Positions 1 through 7,128 of a DNA stretch of 7,918 nt are shown here, piece after piece. Within the stretch, counting starts at the first letter, position 1. The number at the start of each line of letters is the position of its first letter. Below the pieces are notes generated by a model. The model did not search any database. It had not been told where the DNA came from and saw nothing but the letters and a program-made list of their open reading frames with translations. The position numbers were made by a program, and so were the translations under genes. This DNA comes from Gammaproteobacteria bacterium (lineage in GTDB: Bacteria; Pseudomonadota; Gammaproteobacteria; Granulosicoccales; Granulosicoccaceae): the NCBI GenBank assembly GCA_019634245.1, contig JAHQVR010000330.1:1-7918 (forward strand), in the 5' to 3' direction.

Positions 1-3000
1 CATTTAGATGGCGGCCCGTATTGGGCATTTCCAGACCTTTACGTAGAGCCTAAGGAACACCTTCTGGTATGGGCCTCTGCGAAGAATCGAAATACTGTCT
101 CGACCGATCGTACCCTAATAGACCGAAACGCAGACTTTCAATATCTCATCCCTACAGAAGAGATTGATGACGCTTGGACACACGCGGATTTCGATGCCTC
201 GACGTGGGCGCTTGGAAAGCCTGGCTTTGGTTTTAATAATGCCCTCAATCAAACCAATGTCGTTATCGGTACTCGCTCTATATTTGTGCGCAAAACATTC
301 CGCATTGCTGATGTAGGCAAGATAAAAGGTCTGTTTCTCGACTTGGACTACCAAGATGGTTTTGTTGCGTACATCAATGGCGAGGAAATTGCTCGCAGCA
401 ATATCATTGGAACCCCGCCAGCGTATAACGCTCTCGCTGCTAGCAAGCGACCAGCGACGGATGATCTTCCAGAACGGTCCCATGTGAAGGACGCTGCCTC
501 GCTACTAAAAGGTGGCGACAACGTTCTTGCCATCCAGATTCATCGAGCTGCGCCTCGCCCACCCAGCATGAGCCTCGTGCCGGTATTAAGTGCCGTGTAT
601 TCACAGGCAACGGATGAAGGTGCGGCCGCGAGTGTGCAAACCCCGCTACCGACTTACAGCCCACACACCGACTTCACGATATCCAGTGAGGGCGAGACCG
701 TGTACTTGCTGAACCCAGAGGGCGAAATAGTCCATCACGTAAAGTCCGGTAGCTTAGTGGCAGACGTGTCTTTAGGTATTACAAACGCAGAGCAATACAA
801 GGTTGCTTACTTTGCCAATCCTACTCCCGGTGATCCTAATACAGAGCCTGGGTTCAGCGGCATCAACAACGATGAAGTGAGCTTTTCTCATCAAGGCGGT
901 ATCAGTAAGCCACTTGAGTTGAGTCTCAGCGGAGCAACGGCTCCTGCGGTTGTGCGTTTTACAACCGACGCTAGCGTGCCGAACGAGAACTCGCCTATTT
1001 ACAGTCAGCCGATCCCCATCAGCAAAACCACCGTTGTTCGCGCCCGAGTGTTTCGCGAAAGCTATCTGCCATCCCCGGTGTATAGCAGAGCGTACTTGCT
1101 TGAAGAAGCCGCGCATGATTTGCCGATTGTTAACATCATTACTGACCCCAAAAACCTATTTGATGATGACATTGGCATTTTCGCTTTTGGGCACAACTAT
1201 GCAAAAAACGCGCCGTATCAAGGGGCAAATTTTTGGCGAGACTGGGAACGGCCAGCCCACATAAGCATTTACGAGAGCACGGGCGAACTGGGCACTGCGT
1301 TCAATGCCGGGATTAAGACGTTTGGCAGCTTTAGTATGGGAAACCCACAACTTTCCGTCTCTGTTTTCGCGCGACAACAGTACGGACAAGATGCAATCAA
1401 TTATCCACTTTTTCCATCTCGGCCTTACTCGGAATACCAAGCGTTTGTTCTACGCAACTCCGGCGGTGATTTTCTAAATACCAATATGCGAGATGTCATC
1501 CTCACAAGCTTGATGGAGGGCACTGATTTGGAATTGCAGGCGTACCGATCGGCCGCTACGTATATCAATGGCAAGTATTGGGGGCTTTACAATATTCGTG
1601 AAAAAGTGAACGAACACTTCCTCGCAGCCAAATTTGATCTCGATATAGAGAACCTTAATATCCTAGAGGACAAAAGTGACCTTGTGTACGGATCAGGCGA
1701 ATCGTACGCAGAGCTCGAAGATTTCATTACTCGCAATAGCTTGGCTGATGACGCGAACTACCACCAAGTCGCTAAGCGAATCGATATCGAAAATTACATA
1801 CTCTACAACGTTGCAGAAATTTACTTCAACAATACTGACTGGCCGAGCAACAACGTTAAGTACTGGCAAGAAAATGGCGGTAAATGGCGTTGGATTTTAT
1901 TTGATACCGATTTTGGTTTTGGCACATTTAATAAATACGACTTTCTCAACAACACTCTAGACTTCGCCCTCGAAGACAAGGGCCCGTTTTGGCCTAATCC
2001 GCCCTGGTCAACACTGCTTTTTCGAAAGCTCACTGAAAATATGAGCTTTCGCCATGCTTTTATTAATCGCTACGCCGATGAGTTGAATTCCCGTTTTCTT
2101 CCAGCGCGAGTTGTTTCTCATATTGATGACATTACGAGCCCAGTACAGGCAGAAATTGTGCGCCACTTTAAACGCTGGGATGGCGATCTAAGCGACTGGC
2201 ATGGCGCATTAGAAAATATGAAGTTGTATGCTGCCGAGCGGCCTAAGCACGCGAGAAATCACTTAAAAAGCACGTTCAATCTCAAGGGGTTTCATACTCT
2301 AACCATCATGATTAAAGATGCGAATCAGGGCTTCGTAAGGGTCAATGATCGCCTCGCTGTTCAACACCCAGAATGGCAAGGTGATTACTTTGAGGGCGTG
2401 CCTTTTACGCTAGAAGCATTAGCTCGCCCCGGTTACACCTTTTCTCATTGGGAGAGTAGCAGTTTAGATCAACGAGAGGCCGCTCAGTTAACGGTAGATA
2501 TTCAAGCACCGATGGAAATTACGCCCGTGTTTGAGGCTGATCCTGATGCCCAATTACCGATCGTTATCAATGAAATAAATTATCGTTCCGCTACTGAGCT
2601 TGATACCGGTGACTGGATAGAACTTTACAACCCAAACGACTTTGCGATCGATATCGGAAATTGGATAGTAAAAGATGCCGCAGATCGCCAAGGGTTCTCC
2701 ATTCCGCTAGGAACAATTATGGCGCCGAAAAGTTATTGGATTGTCGCCCGAGACCAAGAACGCTTTACGTCGTTTTATCCAGCACAAGAACGTGTGGTCG
2801 GCGGCTTTGGTTTTGGCTTTTCGGCTGATGGCGATACAGTAAGGCTGCTCGACTCCAGCGGCTCCGTTCAAGATGAGGTAACTTATGATCCAAAGGTGGC
2901 TCTAAAAGACAGTGATGGGGCCAATGCCATTACACTGGAGCTCATTAGTCCGTCTCTCGATAACAGCCTGGCTTCGAGCTGGATGGCGAGTGAGCTCTAT

Positions 3001-3057
3001 GGCAGCCCAGGCCGAGAGAATTCGGTTAGCATGGAGCAGAAAGTTCGTCCAAATTAA
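1..3057 (+). CDS. CotH kinase-like multidomain secreted protein with lamin-tail domains, 5' end missing
   Basis: The frame is open from the first base to TAA at 3055-3057 (1018 residues), so the true start and any signal peptide lie upstream; the GTG at 286 is internal. Window residue numbers: end of a lamin-tail domain (about 1-38, with HLLVWASAKNR); jelly-roll lectin-like domain (about 45-203, with DGFVAYINGEEIAR); second lamin-tail-like half (about 225-282, ending in TPGDPN); chitobiase/hexosaminidase C-terminal-like domain (305-367); CotH domain (about 374-764); InlB-type repeat (about 765-847, with FSHWES); final lamin-tail domain (about 854-1009, starting IVINEINY). CotH hallmarks are VLRNSGGDF (483-491), INGKYWGLYNIREK (522-535) and WILFDTDFGFG (631-641). 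CotH-family proteins are atypical protein kinases, known from phosphorylation of spore-coat proteins; a role on exported proteins is inferred here. The motif around 442-452 has Leu451 where relatives usually have Lys, so activity is uncertain. There is no C-terminal anchor. The next gene starts 340 bases downstream, so co-transcription is doubtful. Confidence 0.93.
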   Translation, partial: HLDGGPYWAFPDLYVEPKEHLLVWASAKNRNTVSTDRTLIDRNADFQYLIPTEEIDDAWTHADFDASTWALGKPGFGFNNALNQTNVVIGTRSIFVRKTFRIADVGKIKGLFLDLDYQDGFVAYINGEEIARSNIIGTPPAYNALAASKRPATDDLPERSHVKDAASLLKGGDNVLAIQIHRAAPRPPSMSLVPVLSAVYSQATDEGAAASVQTPLPTYSPHTDFTISSEGETVYLLNPEGEIVHHVKSGSLVADVSLGITNAEQYKVAYFANPTPGDPNTEPGFSGINNDEVSFSHQGGISKPLELSLSGATAPAVVRFTTDASVPNENSPIYSQPIPISKTTVVRARVFRESYLPSPVYSRAYLLEEAAHDLPIVNIITDPKNLFDDDIGIFAFGHNYAKNAPYQGANFWRDWERPAHISIYESTGELGTAFNAGIKTFGSFSMGNPQLSVSVFARQQYGQDAINYPLFPSRPYSEYQAFVLRNSGGDFLNTNMRDVILTSLMEGTDLELQAYRSAATYINGKYWGLYNIREKVNEHFLAAKFDLDIENLNILEDKSDLVYGSGESYAELEDFITRNSLADDANYHQVAKRIDIENYILYNVAEIYFNNTDWPSNNVKYWQENGGKWRWILFDTDFGFGTFNKYDFLNNTLDFALEDKGPFWPNPPWSTLLFRKLTENMSFRHAFINRYADELNSRFLPARVVSHIDDITSPVQAEIVRHFKRWDGDLSDWHGALENMKLYAAERPKHARNHLKSTFNLKGFHTLTIMIKDANQGFVRVNDRLAVQHPEWQGDYFEGVPFTLEALARPGYTFSHWESSSLDQREAAQLTVDIQAPMEITPVFEADPDAQLPIVINEINYRSATELDTGDWIELYNPNDFAIDIGNWIVKDAADRQGFSIPLGTIMAPKSYWIVARDQERFTSFYPAQERVVGGFGFGFSADGDTVRLLDSSGSVQDEVTYDPKVALKDSDGANAITLELISPSLDNSLASSWMASELYGSPGRENSVSMEQKVRPN

Positions 3058-3397
3058 TTGGCTGGCAAAATCGGTGCCCCATAACAGCTTGCCGGAGGAG
3101 TTAAGTCCAGATTGGAGGCGAGTAGTTATTCACAAGGAAAGAAAAGGTGAAGCAATCAATTAAGAATCTTATTGGGTATGGCTGTCCAATTTCGCTACCT
3201 GACGATCTCCTTGCTCCAGCGCGGCAACTACGCACATATGCGTATCGTAGTAGAGTAAAAAACGCGTTAATCTATGAGATAGTTCTTTTGATCCATGGCG
3301 TGTGTACAGGCAATAGCTGGGCTAACATAGCGCATCACAATATGGATAGGAACCCAATCAGTCTCAGTTAAAAACCTCTCGAAATCTAAACAACAAC
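3058..3397. other. Intergenic region between the CotH gene and the first beta-helix gene
   Basis: This 340-base gap has no gene that can be supported firmly. A 74-codon frame runs from GTG at 3147 to TAA at 3369-3371, with an AAGGAAA sequence at 3134-3140 six bases before the GTG. Its product has no recognisable motif, signal peptide or membrane segment, so it is treated as doubtful. The region also holds a compact palindrome at 3229-3244. No stem followed by a T-run marks a terminator for the CotH gene, and no convincing -35/-10 pair was found for the gene at 3398. Confidence 0.6.
3229..3244. repeat. Short palindrome TACGCA-CATA-TGCGTA
   Basis: Two perfect 6-base arms (3229-3234 and 3239-3244) flank a 4-base centre, about 155 bases before the start of the beta-helix gene at 3398. 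It is not followed by a T-run, so an intrinsic terminator is unlikely. A regulator-binding operator or a chance palindrome are the remaining readings. Confidence 0.35.
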
Positions 3398-4894
3398 ATG
3401 CAACGATGTAGACTAACTCGCTTGGCTGCCGCCGTTCTTCCTCTGTTGAGCCTCTCAGCCCATTCGGCCACTATTACGGTGAATAATGCTGGTGATACAT
3501 CGGCGATCGACGGATTCTGTACCTTACGAGAGGCGATCCAATCCGCAAATTCAAACAATGCCGCAGGCAGTGGTTGCGTTGATGGAGAGGGAAGTGGTGT
3601 GATGGATACGATCATCTTTGCAGCAGCGCAATTTCCCTCCAATGTTGACACCGAGATAGCTTTAACTGGCACCGTGTTACCTACGATTGAGGATGATCTG
3701 ACAATTGATGGTTCTGACACTGGAGGTGTCACTATTGATGCAAGTGCTATTTCTGACCGTGTGCTCTCAACCGTGGGCTCGATTGTAACGCTCGACAATT
3801 TGACACTGTCTGGCGGGAGTAGCGGAATGGCTCAAAATGGTGGTGGAATTGCCATCACAGGCGGCGAGGTTACGATTCGCAATAGCACAATTAGAAATAA
3901 TAGCGCCGGTTCTCCAGGATACTATGGATATGGAGGTGGTCTCCATGCGCGCGATGAGGCCATAGTTACGATAGAAAACTCACAAATATTAGATAACCAC
4001 TCCACAGGAAGTGGAGGCGGCTTGGCACTGAATTACGGCAGTGTCGCAGGCTTACAATTAATATTGCGTGACAGCACAGTAGCTGGAAATAGCGCCACGG
4101 ATCAAGGTGGAGGTCTCTACGTCTCTGAGTCCGCCTCAGCAGATGTTATCAGAAGCACAATTTCAAATAACCGAGCACAGAGTGGTGCAGGTATCCTAGT
4201 GTCACTGGGAGAAGTAAGTCTCGCTAATAGCACGCTGTCCGGCAATTATGCACTTGATAGTGGTGGGGCAATTACGGCATTTGGAGATCAGACCAGTTTG
4301 CTGCTTGACAGCTGCACCATCTCAAATAACACGGCGTCTGATCAAGCAGGGGGCATTTTTGCTTATGGCAGCAATGTGGGTATGGCTGGGCCGTTTTTAG
4401 AAGTAGGTATTCGCAATACCATCCTTGCTGGCAATCACGTAAATTTAGCAATGAGCTCAGGCATTGAGCTTTACAGTGGCTACACCACGTTTATGGTTGA
4501 ATATTCTATCTTAGGTGACAGTCGCTATTCCAACGGACAAGCGTTCGAGACATTGATGGCTGTCACCGGGTTTCCACCAAATGCGACCAATATAACCGCG
4601 ACGAGCAATGGATCTGCCCCCGCTGCAATCGGCGAGATAATAAATCCTCTTGACGACAATGGTGGCTCTACGCGTACGCATGAGCTGATCGAGACAAGTA
4701 TCGCATTGGATGCAGGTAATGATGTTTTCTGCAATTCAGAGCCAACCTCTGGTACGGATCAAAGAGGTCTTCCGAGGCCTTCTGGAGAAGGCTGCGACAT
4801 CGGTGCCTTTGAGTTGCAGGAAGAAGCAGATGACGAATCGAGCTTTTTTATGATTCCCTTAAGAAATGGGAGGGTAGTGGTGATTGATCTTTGA
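3398..4894 (+). CDS. Secreted CSLREA / choice-of-anchor Q beta-helix protein (first paralogue)
   Basis: This complete 498-residue protein is probably exported and surface-exposed or outer-membrane attached. A Sec signal peptide (basic RCRLTR, hydrophobic core, cleavage probably after AHSA at 24) supports the ATG at 3398, although no clear Shine-Dalgarno sequence precedes it. The CSLREA-type motif CTLREAI is at 41-47, with a second cysteine at 60 that could pair with Cys41. Residues about 85-350 form a right-handed beta-helix of coils with N-S-T-I-x-x-N ladders and GGG turns, as in polymorphic outer membrane (Pmp)-like and pectate-lyase-fold proteins. Residues 416-473 are the choice-of-anchor Q region (DDNGGSTRTH, ALDAGN, TDQRG, CDIGAFEL). 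An acidic linker (474-482) then leads to a 16-residue hydrophobic tail, FFMIPLRNGRVVVIDL (483-498), ending at the stop. No catalytic site is visible; adhesion or a structural surface role is inferred. It lies on the same strand as its paralogue at 5348, 453 bases away, so the two are probably transcribed separately. Confidence 0.9.
   Translation: MQRCRLTRLAAAVLPLLSLSAHSATITVNNAGDTSAIDGFCTLREAIQSANSNNAAGSGCVDGEGSGVMDTIIFAAAQFPSNVDTEIALTGTVLPTIEDDLTIDGSDTGGVTIDASAISDRVLSTVGSIVTLDNLTLSGGSSGMAQNGGGIAITGGEVTIRNSTIRNNSAGSPGYYGYGGGLHARDEAIVTIENSQILDNHSTGSGGGLALNYGSVAGLQLILRDSTVAGNSATDQGGGLYVSESASADVIRSTISNNRAQSGAGILVSLGEVSLANSTLSGNYALDSGGAITAFGDQTSLLLDSCTISNNTASDQAGGIFAYGSNVGMAGPFLEVGIRNTILAGNHVNLAMSSGIELYSGYTTFMVEYSILGDSRYSNGQAFETLMAVTGFPPNATNITATSNGSAPAAIGEIINPLDDNGGSTRTHELIETSIALDAGNDVFCNSEPTSGTDQRGLPRPSGEGCDIGAFELQEEADDESSFFMIPLRNGRVVVIDL
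3839..4440 (+). repeat. Degenerate beta-helix coil repeats in the first paralogue
   Basis: Residues 148 to about 348 repeat a pattern of a G-G-G/A-hydrophobic turn followed by an I/V-x-N/D-S-x-I-x-x-N strand, for example GGGIAITGGEVTIRNSTI, GGLHARDEAIVTIENSQI and GGGLYVSESASADVIRSTI. Spacing varies between units. The repeat is visible at protein level rather than as near-identical DNA, which fits an old parallel beta-helix rather than a recent tandem duplication. Confidence 0.75.
4844..4891 (+). other. C-terminal tail motif FFMIPLRNGRVVVIDL, candidate sorting or anchoring signal
   Basis: These are the last 16 codons before the stop of the first beta-helix gene. They encode a double Phe, a hydrophobic stretch, an N-G-R/K turn and a hydrophobic end finishing in Leu. 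The third paralogue ends with the closely matching FFVIPLPNGKSVTVNL. The position after the choice-of-anchor Q region is where that family normally carries varied sorting signals. Function is inferred from position and conservation only. Confidence 0.5.
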
Positions 4895-5190
4895 AGCTTG
4901 ATACTTTTTAGCAAAGCGAGGCGTACAACAGTCCGCCCTCCCTCCAGCAAAATACCCGCCTTCTCTTCCCTACCGGAAATCTAGGTTGGCATTGTGATTC
5001 TCATGGAAGCTCCTCCCAATTCCGAATTTGTAATGCTTTGATTCAAGCGTATAACAATATTCGTGGAACAAATTTGCGACCGAGTAGTAAAGGCCAGACG
5101 CCTTTGGCAGCTTCCACCGTTAATTTCTGCCCCTTATCAATGATAACCCATCTTGAATGTCTCCCGTGCTTACGGACGAGCTCGAAGTGA

Positions 5191-5220
5191 TTGACTGATC
5201 TTGGGTAGTTCCAATATACC
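5191..5220 (+). promoter_or_regulatory. Candidate sigma-70 promoter for the second beta-helix gene
   Basis: TTGACT at 5191-5196 matches five of six bases of the -35 consensus. TATACC at 5215-5220 matches four of six bases of the -10 consensus, with an 18-base spacer. Transcription would begin near 5227, giving a leader of about 120 bases. The gene downstream is more than 450 bases from its upstream neighbour, so its own promoter is expected. Confidence 0.35.
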
Positions 5221-5310
5221 TAACCCTAGTGATAGCCTAGGCAGTACAAGCTACTGTAAATTGAAAGTAATCAAAGGCTGATTAATCGCTTTAGGTATTA
5301 GGAATTACCT
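5216..5310. repeat. Inverted repeats in the leader of the second beta-helix gene
   Basis: ATACCTAA (5216-5223) and TTAGGTAT (5291-5298) are perfect 8-base inverted arms enclosing 67 bases. Inside them CAGTA-CAAGC-TACTG (5242-5256) can form a 5-base-pair hairpin, and AGGTA/TACCT (5293-5297 and 5306-5310) shares the right-hand arm, so two alternative pairings are possible. No known riboswitch class is recognised. The arms are short enough to be chance. Confidence 0.25.
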
Positions 5311-5347
5311 CCGGTGGATGATGATCACTAAGAAAAGATAAACGAAT

Positions 5348-7075
5348 ATGCCGCCACTTACTTCCTTTCGTCGTAGTTGCTTGGCTCTGGCATTGAGCCA
5401 AGCTCTTGGTTCACCCGCACAAGCGGCTGAGATTCTAGTCAATAGCTTATCCGACACGATGGTTGCTGATGAGGAGTGCACTCTGCGTGAAGCCATTATT
5501 TCCGCTAATACAGACGACAATCGATTTGCCCCGGAGTGTGTTAGTGGCAAGGAACTCGATTCTATTTACTTGCAAACACCAGGCATCATAGTTCTAGAAT
5601 CATCTTTGCCGGAGATCGAGACTAGCGTTTATATCTCTGGACTTGGTATCAACGAAACAATCATCAGTGGGAACCAGGCACATCAGATATTTTCGATAAG
5701 TGGCTCGAGTACGAATGAGCCAAATGTCACAATCCAACGGGTTACGCTGCAAGAAGGACTGGCCGGCCGAGGTGCTGCGGTAGAAGCGACTCAAGCAACA
5801 GTCACGATTTTGAATTCACTCCTGACGGAAAATTATGCTGATTCAGGCGGAGCAGCAAGCTTTTTCTTCAGCCAAGCAACGATGGAAGGCACGACGGTGA
5901 GAGCGAACTATGCATCGGGCGGTGCCGGTGGGATTGATGCCTACGGCCAAGGTAGTTCGCTCGTTTTACGCAATAGTGCTGTGACTCAAAACTTTTCTGA
6001 GCGCGATGGCGGTGGCGTGCGGGTTAAATATCAAACGTTGGTTCTAGAAAATTCAATCATCGACCGTAACCAAAATGGTATCGATGGTTCAAGCCGCGAT
6101 GGCGGCGGAATTTATGCCGTGAACGCCGACCTTCAGCTAATCCAAAGCGAGATATCCTCCAACTATTCCATGCAACATGGAGGTGGTATTTATGCTAGAG
6201 ACTCCAATGTGGAAATCGAGAACACTAAGATTCAATTTAATGGAGCGGATGTCGATGGCGGAGGGATACACGCGCGCGATTCAACTATGTCGGTGAGCAA
6301 CGCGCAAATTTTTGCCAACAGTGCGGCCGGGTATGGAGGTGGTGCAATGCTCAGAGAAGCACCACAAGCGAGCATTGTGAATACGTCTATTTCAAGCAAT
6401 TATGCAGGTGGTGGTATAGCGTTGTTCGATTCCTCAAGCCTATCGATGACTAACAGTACCTTGTCGACCAATCAGGGTAGGGCCGGACTTTACGCGATTA
6501 ACTCGATGGCTAACTTGGAGTTCTGCACCATCACAAACAACCAAGTGGAAGGCCTGCGTAGCGGATTCTCTGGCGAGATTAGATTTGCCGACTCGATTAT
6601 TTCAGGGAATGCACGATTTGCAGTTAAGCCAGAGATAGCCGGTTACAGTATCTATGAATCAGGTATCTACAGCTCTGGGACAAATCTCTTAGGTAACAAC
6701 AGTAACTCCCGCGGTACAGCCTTTACTAGCTTTTCGCCGGGACCAACCGACATCCTTGCCACCTCAGATGAGGGCAATATGCCGCTAGAGAACCTCTTGA
6801 GCACAACTCTCGATGACAACGGCTGTCTAATTCAAGCAGGCAGGAAAGGAAGCCAATCTTGCGTATTTACTCATTTGCTGGTGGAAAATAGCCCAGCACT
6901 AAGAGTCGCAAACTCAGCAAATTGTCCCGATTCTGATCAGCGCGGAAAAGCACGAGATCAGAGCCAGCCGTTTTTCATTGTTGCCAAAGCCGCAAACAAC
7001 CGAGTGGTGACTTTTGATCTGGGAGAAGATGTTTGCGATATTGGTGCTGTAGAGGGCATCAATGGCCTTCCTTAG
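5348..7075 (+). CDS. Secreted CSLREA / choice-of-anchor Q beta-helix protein (second paralogue, rearranged C-terminus)
   Basis: This complete 575-residue protein starts at ATG 5348, the first start after an in-frame stop at 5339-5341; only a weak A-rich ribosome site precedes it. The signal peptide has a basic RR, a core around LALALSQALG and likely cleavage near AQA-A (26-28). CTLREAI is at 44-50 with a partner cysteine at 64. The parallel beta-helix covers about residues 75-430, including three exact 26-residue coils (252-329). The choice-of-anchor Q region is diverged: DDNG (489-492) is followed by an insert with Cys493 and Cys505, and the usual AIDAGN reads ALRVAN. DQRG is at 530-533. Then FFIVAKAANNRVVTFDL (542-558), matching the C-terminal tail of the other two paralogues, lies before CDIGAVE (563-569), and the protein ends GINGLP. 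It is exported, with an adhesive or structural role inferred. It is convergent with the third paralogue, with 53 bases between the stops. Confidence 0.9.
   Translation: MPPLTSFRRSCLALALSQALGSPAQAAEILVNSLSDTMVADEECTLREAIISANTDDNRFAPECVSGKELDSIYLQTPGIIVLESSLPEIETSVYISGLGINETIISGNQAHQIFSISGSSTNEPNVTIQRVTLQEGLAGRGAAVEATQATVTILNSLLTENYADSGGAASFFFSQATMEGTTVRANYASGGAGGIDAYGQGSSLVLRNSAVTQNFSERDGGGVRVKYQTLVLENSIIDRNQNGIDGSSRDGGGIYAVNADLQLIQSEISSNYSMQHGGGIYARDSNVEIENTKIQFNGADVDGGGIHARDSTMSVSNAQIFANSAAGYGGGAMLREAPQASIVNTSISSNYAGGGIALFDSSSLSMTNSTLSTNQGRAGLYAINSMANLEFCTITNNQVEGLRSGFSGEIRFADSIISGNARFAVKPEIAGYSIYESGIYSSGTNLLGNNSNSRGTAFTSFSPGPTDILATSDEGNMPLENLLSTTLDDNGCLIQAGRKGSQSCVFTHLLVENSPALRVANSANCPDSDQRGKARDQSQPFFIVAKAANNRVVTFDLGEDVCDIGAVEGINGLP
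6101..6334 (+). repeat. Three in-register 26-residue (78-base) beta-helix repeats
   Basis: Three consecutive units of exactly 78 bases begin at 6101, 6179 and 6257 and encode GGGIYAVNADLQLIQ..., GGGIYARDSNVEIEN... and GGGIHARDSTMSVSN.... The array continues less regularly with units starting GGGAMLRE (6335) and GGGIALFD (6407), each about 24 residues. Codon usage differs between units, so they are not a fresh duplication. Each unit probably makes one turn of the helix. Confidence 0.8.
6971..7021 (+). other. Internal copy of the tail motif, FFIVAKAANNRVVTFDL
   Basis: These 17 codons encode a segment that aligns with the last 16 residues of both other paralogues (FF, then hydrophobic, then N-G/N-R/K-V-V, then D/N-L), with one extra residue. 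It lies between DQRG and CDIGAVE, inside the loop between two conserved cysteines of the anchor region, rather than at the C-terminus. Confidence 0.5.
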
Positions 7076-7128
7076 CACTCTATCTTTTCCAAGCAGCAGA
7101 CGTTCGGGATTCTACCTGTCGTGATCAA

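Larger units (their letters stand above)
4895..5347. other. 453-base intergenic region before the second beta-helix gene
   Basis: No start-to-stop gene of convincing size lies here. The 3' half holds a candidate promoter (5191-5220) and a leader with small inverted repeats. A short stem, AAAGGC-CAGAC-GCCTTT, lies at 5089-5105 but lacks a T-run and is nearly 200 bases from the previous stop codon. On the minus strand 58 codons are open between stops (5046-5219) without a start at the beginning; this is probably chance or a gene remnant. Confidence 0.6.

Noticed and set aside
286..3057. Start of the CotH gene at GTG 286
   Set aside because: The same frame is open to base 1 and encodes lamin-tail and lectin-like sequence upstream, so the GTG is an internal valine codon.
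3288..3316. TTGATC as a -35 box for the gene at 3398
   Set aside because: At the correct spacing the -10 position reads CAATAG, a poor match, and the more AT-rich hexamers are too far downstream.
3147..3371. 74-codon GTG-start frame with an AAGGAAA sequence six bases upstream
   Set aside because: The ribosome-site match is reasonable, but the product shows no recognisable motif, signal peptide or membrane segment, and a frame this long is expected by chance in such a gap.
5089..5105. AAAGGC-CAGAC-GCCTTT stem as a terminator
   Set aside because: There is no T-run on the 3' side, and it is nearly 200 bases from the preceding stop codon.
7076..7128. Shared bidirectional terminator between the convergent genes
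   Set aside because: The 53 bases contain no convincing GC stem flanked by A and T runs.
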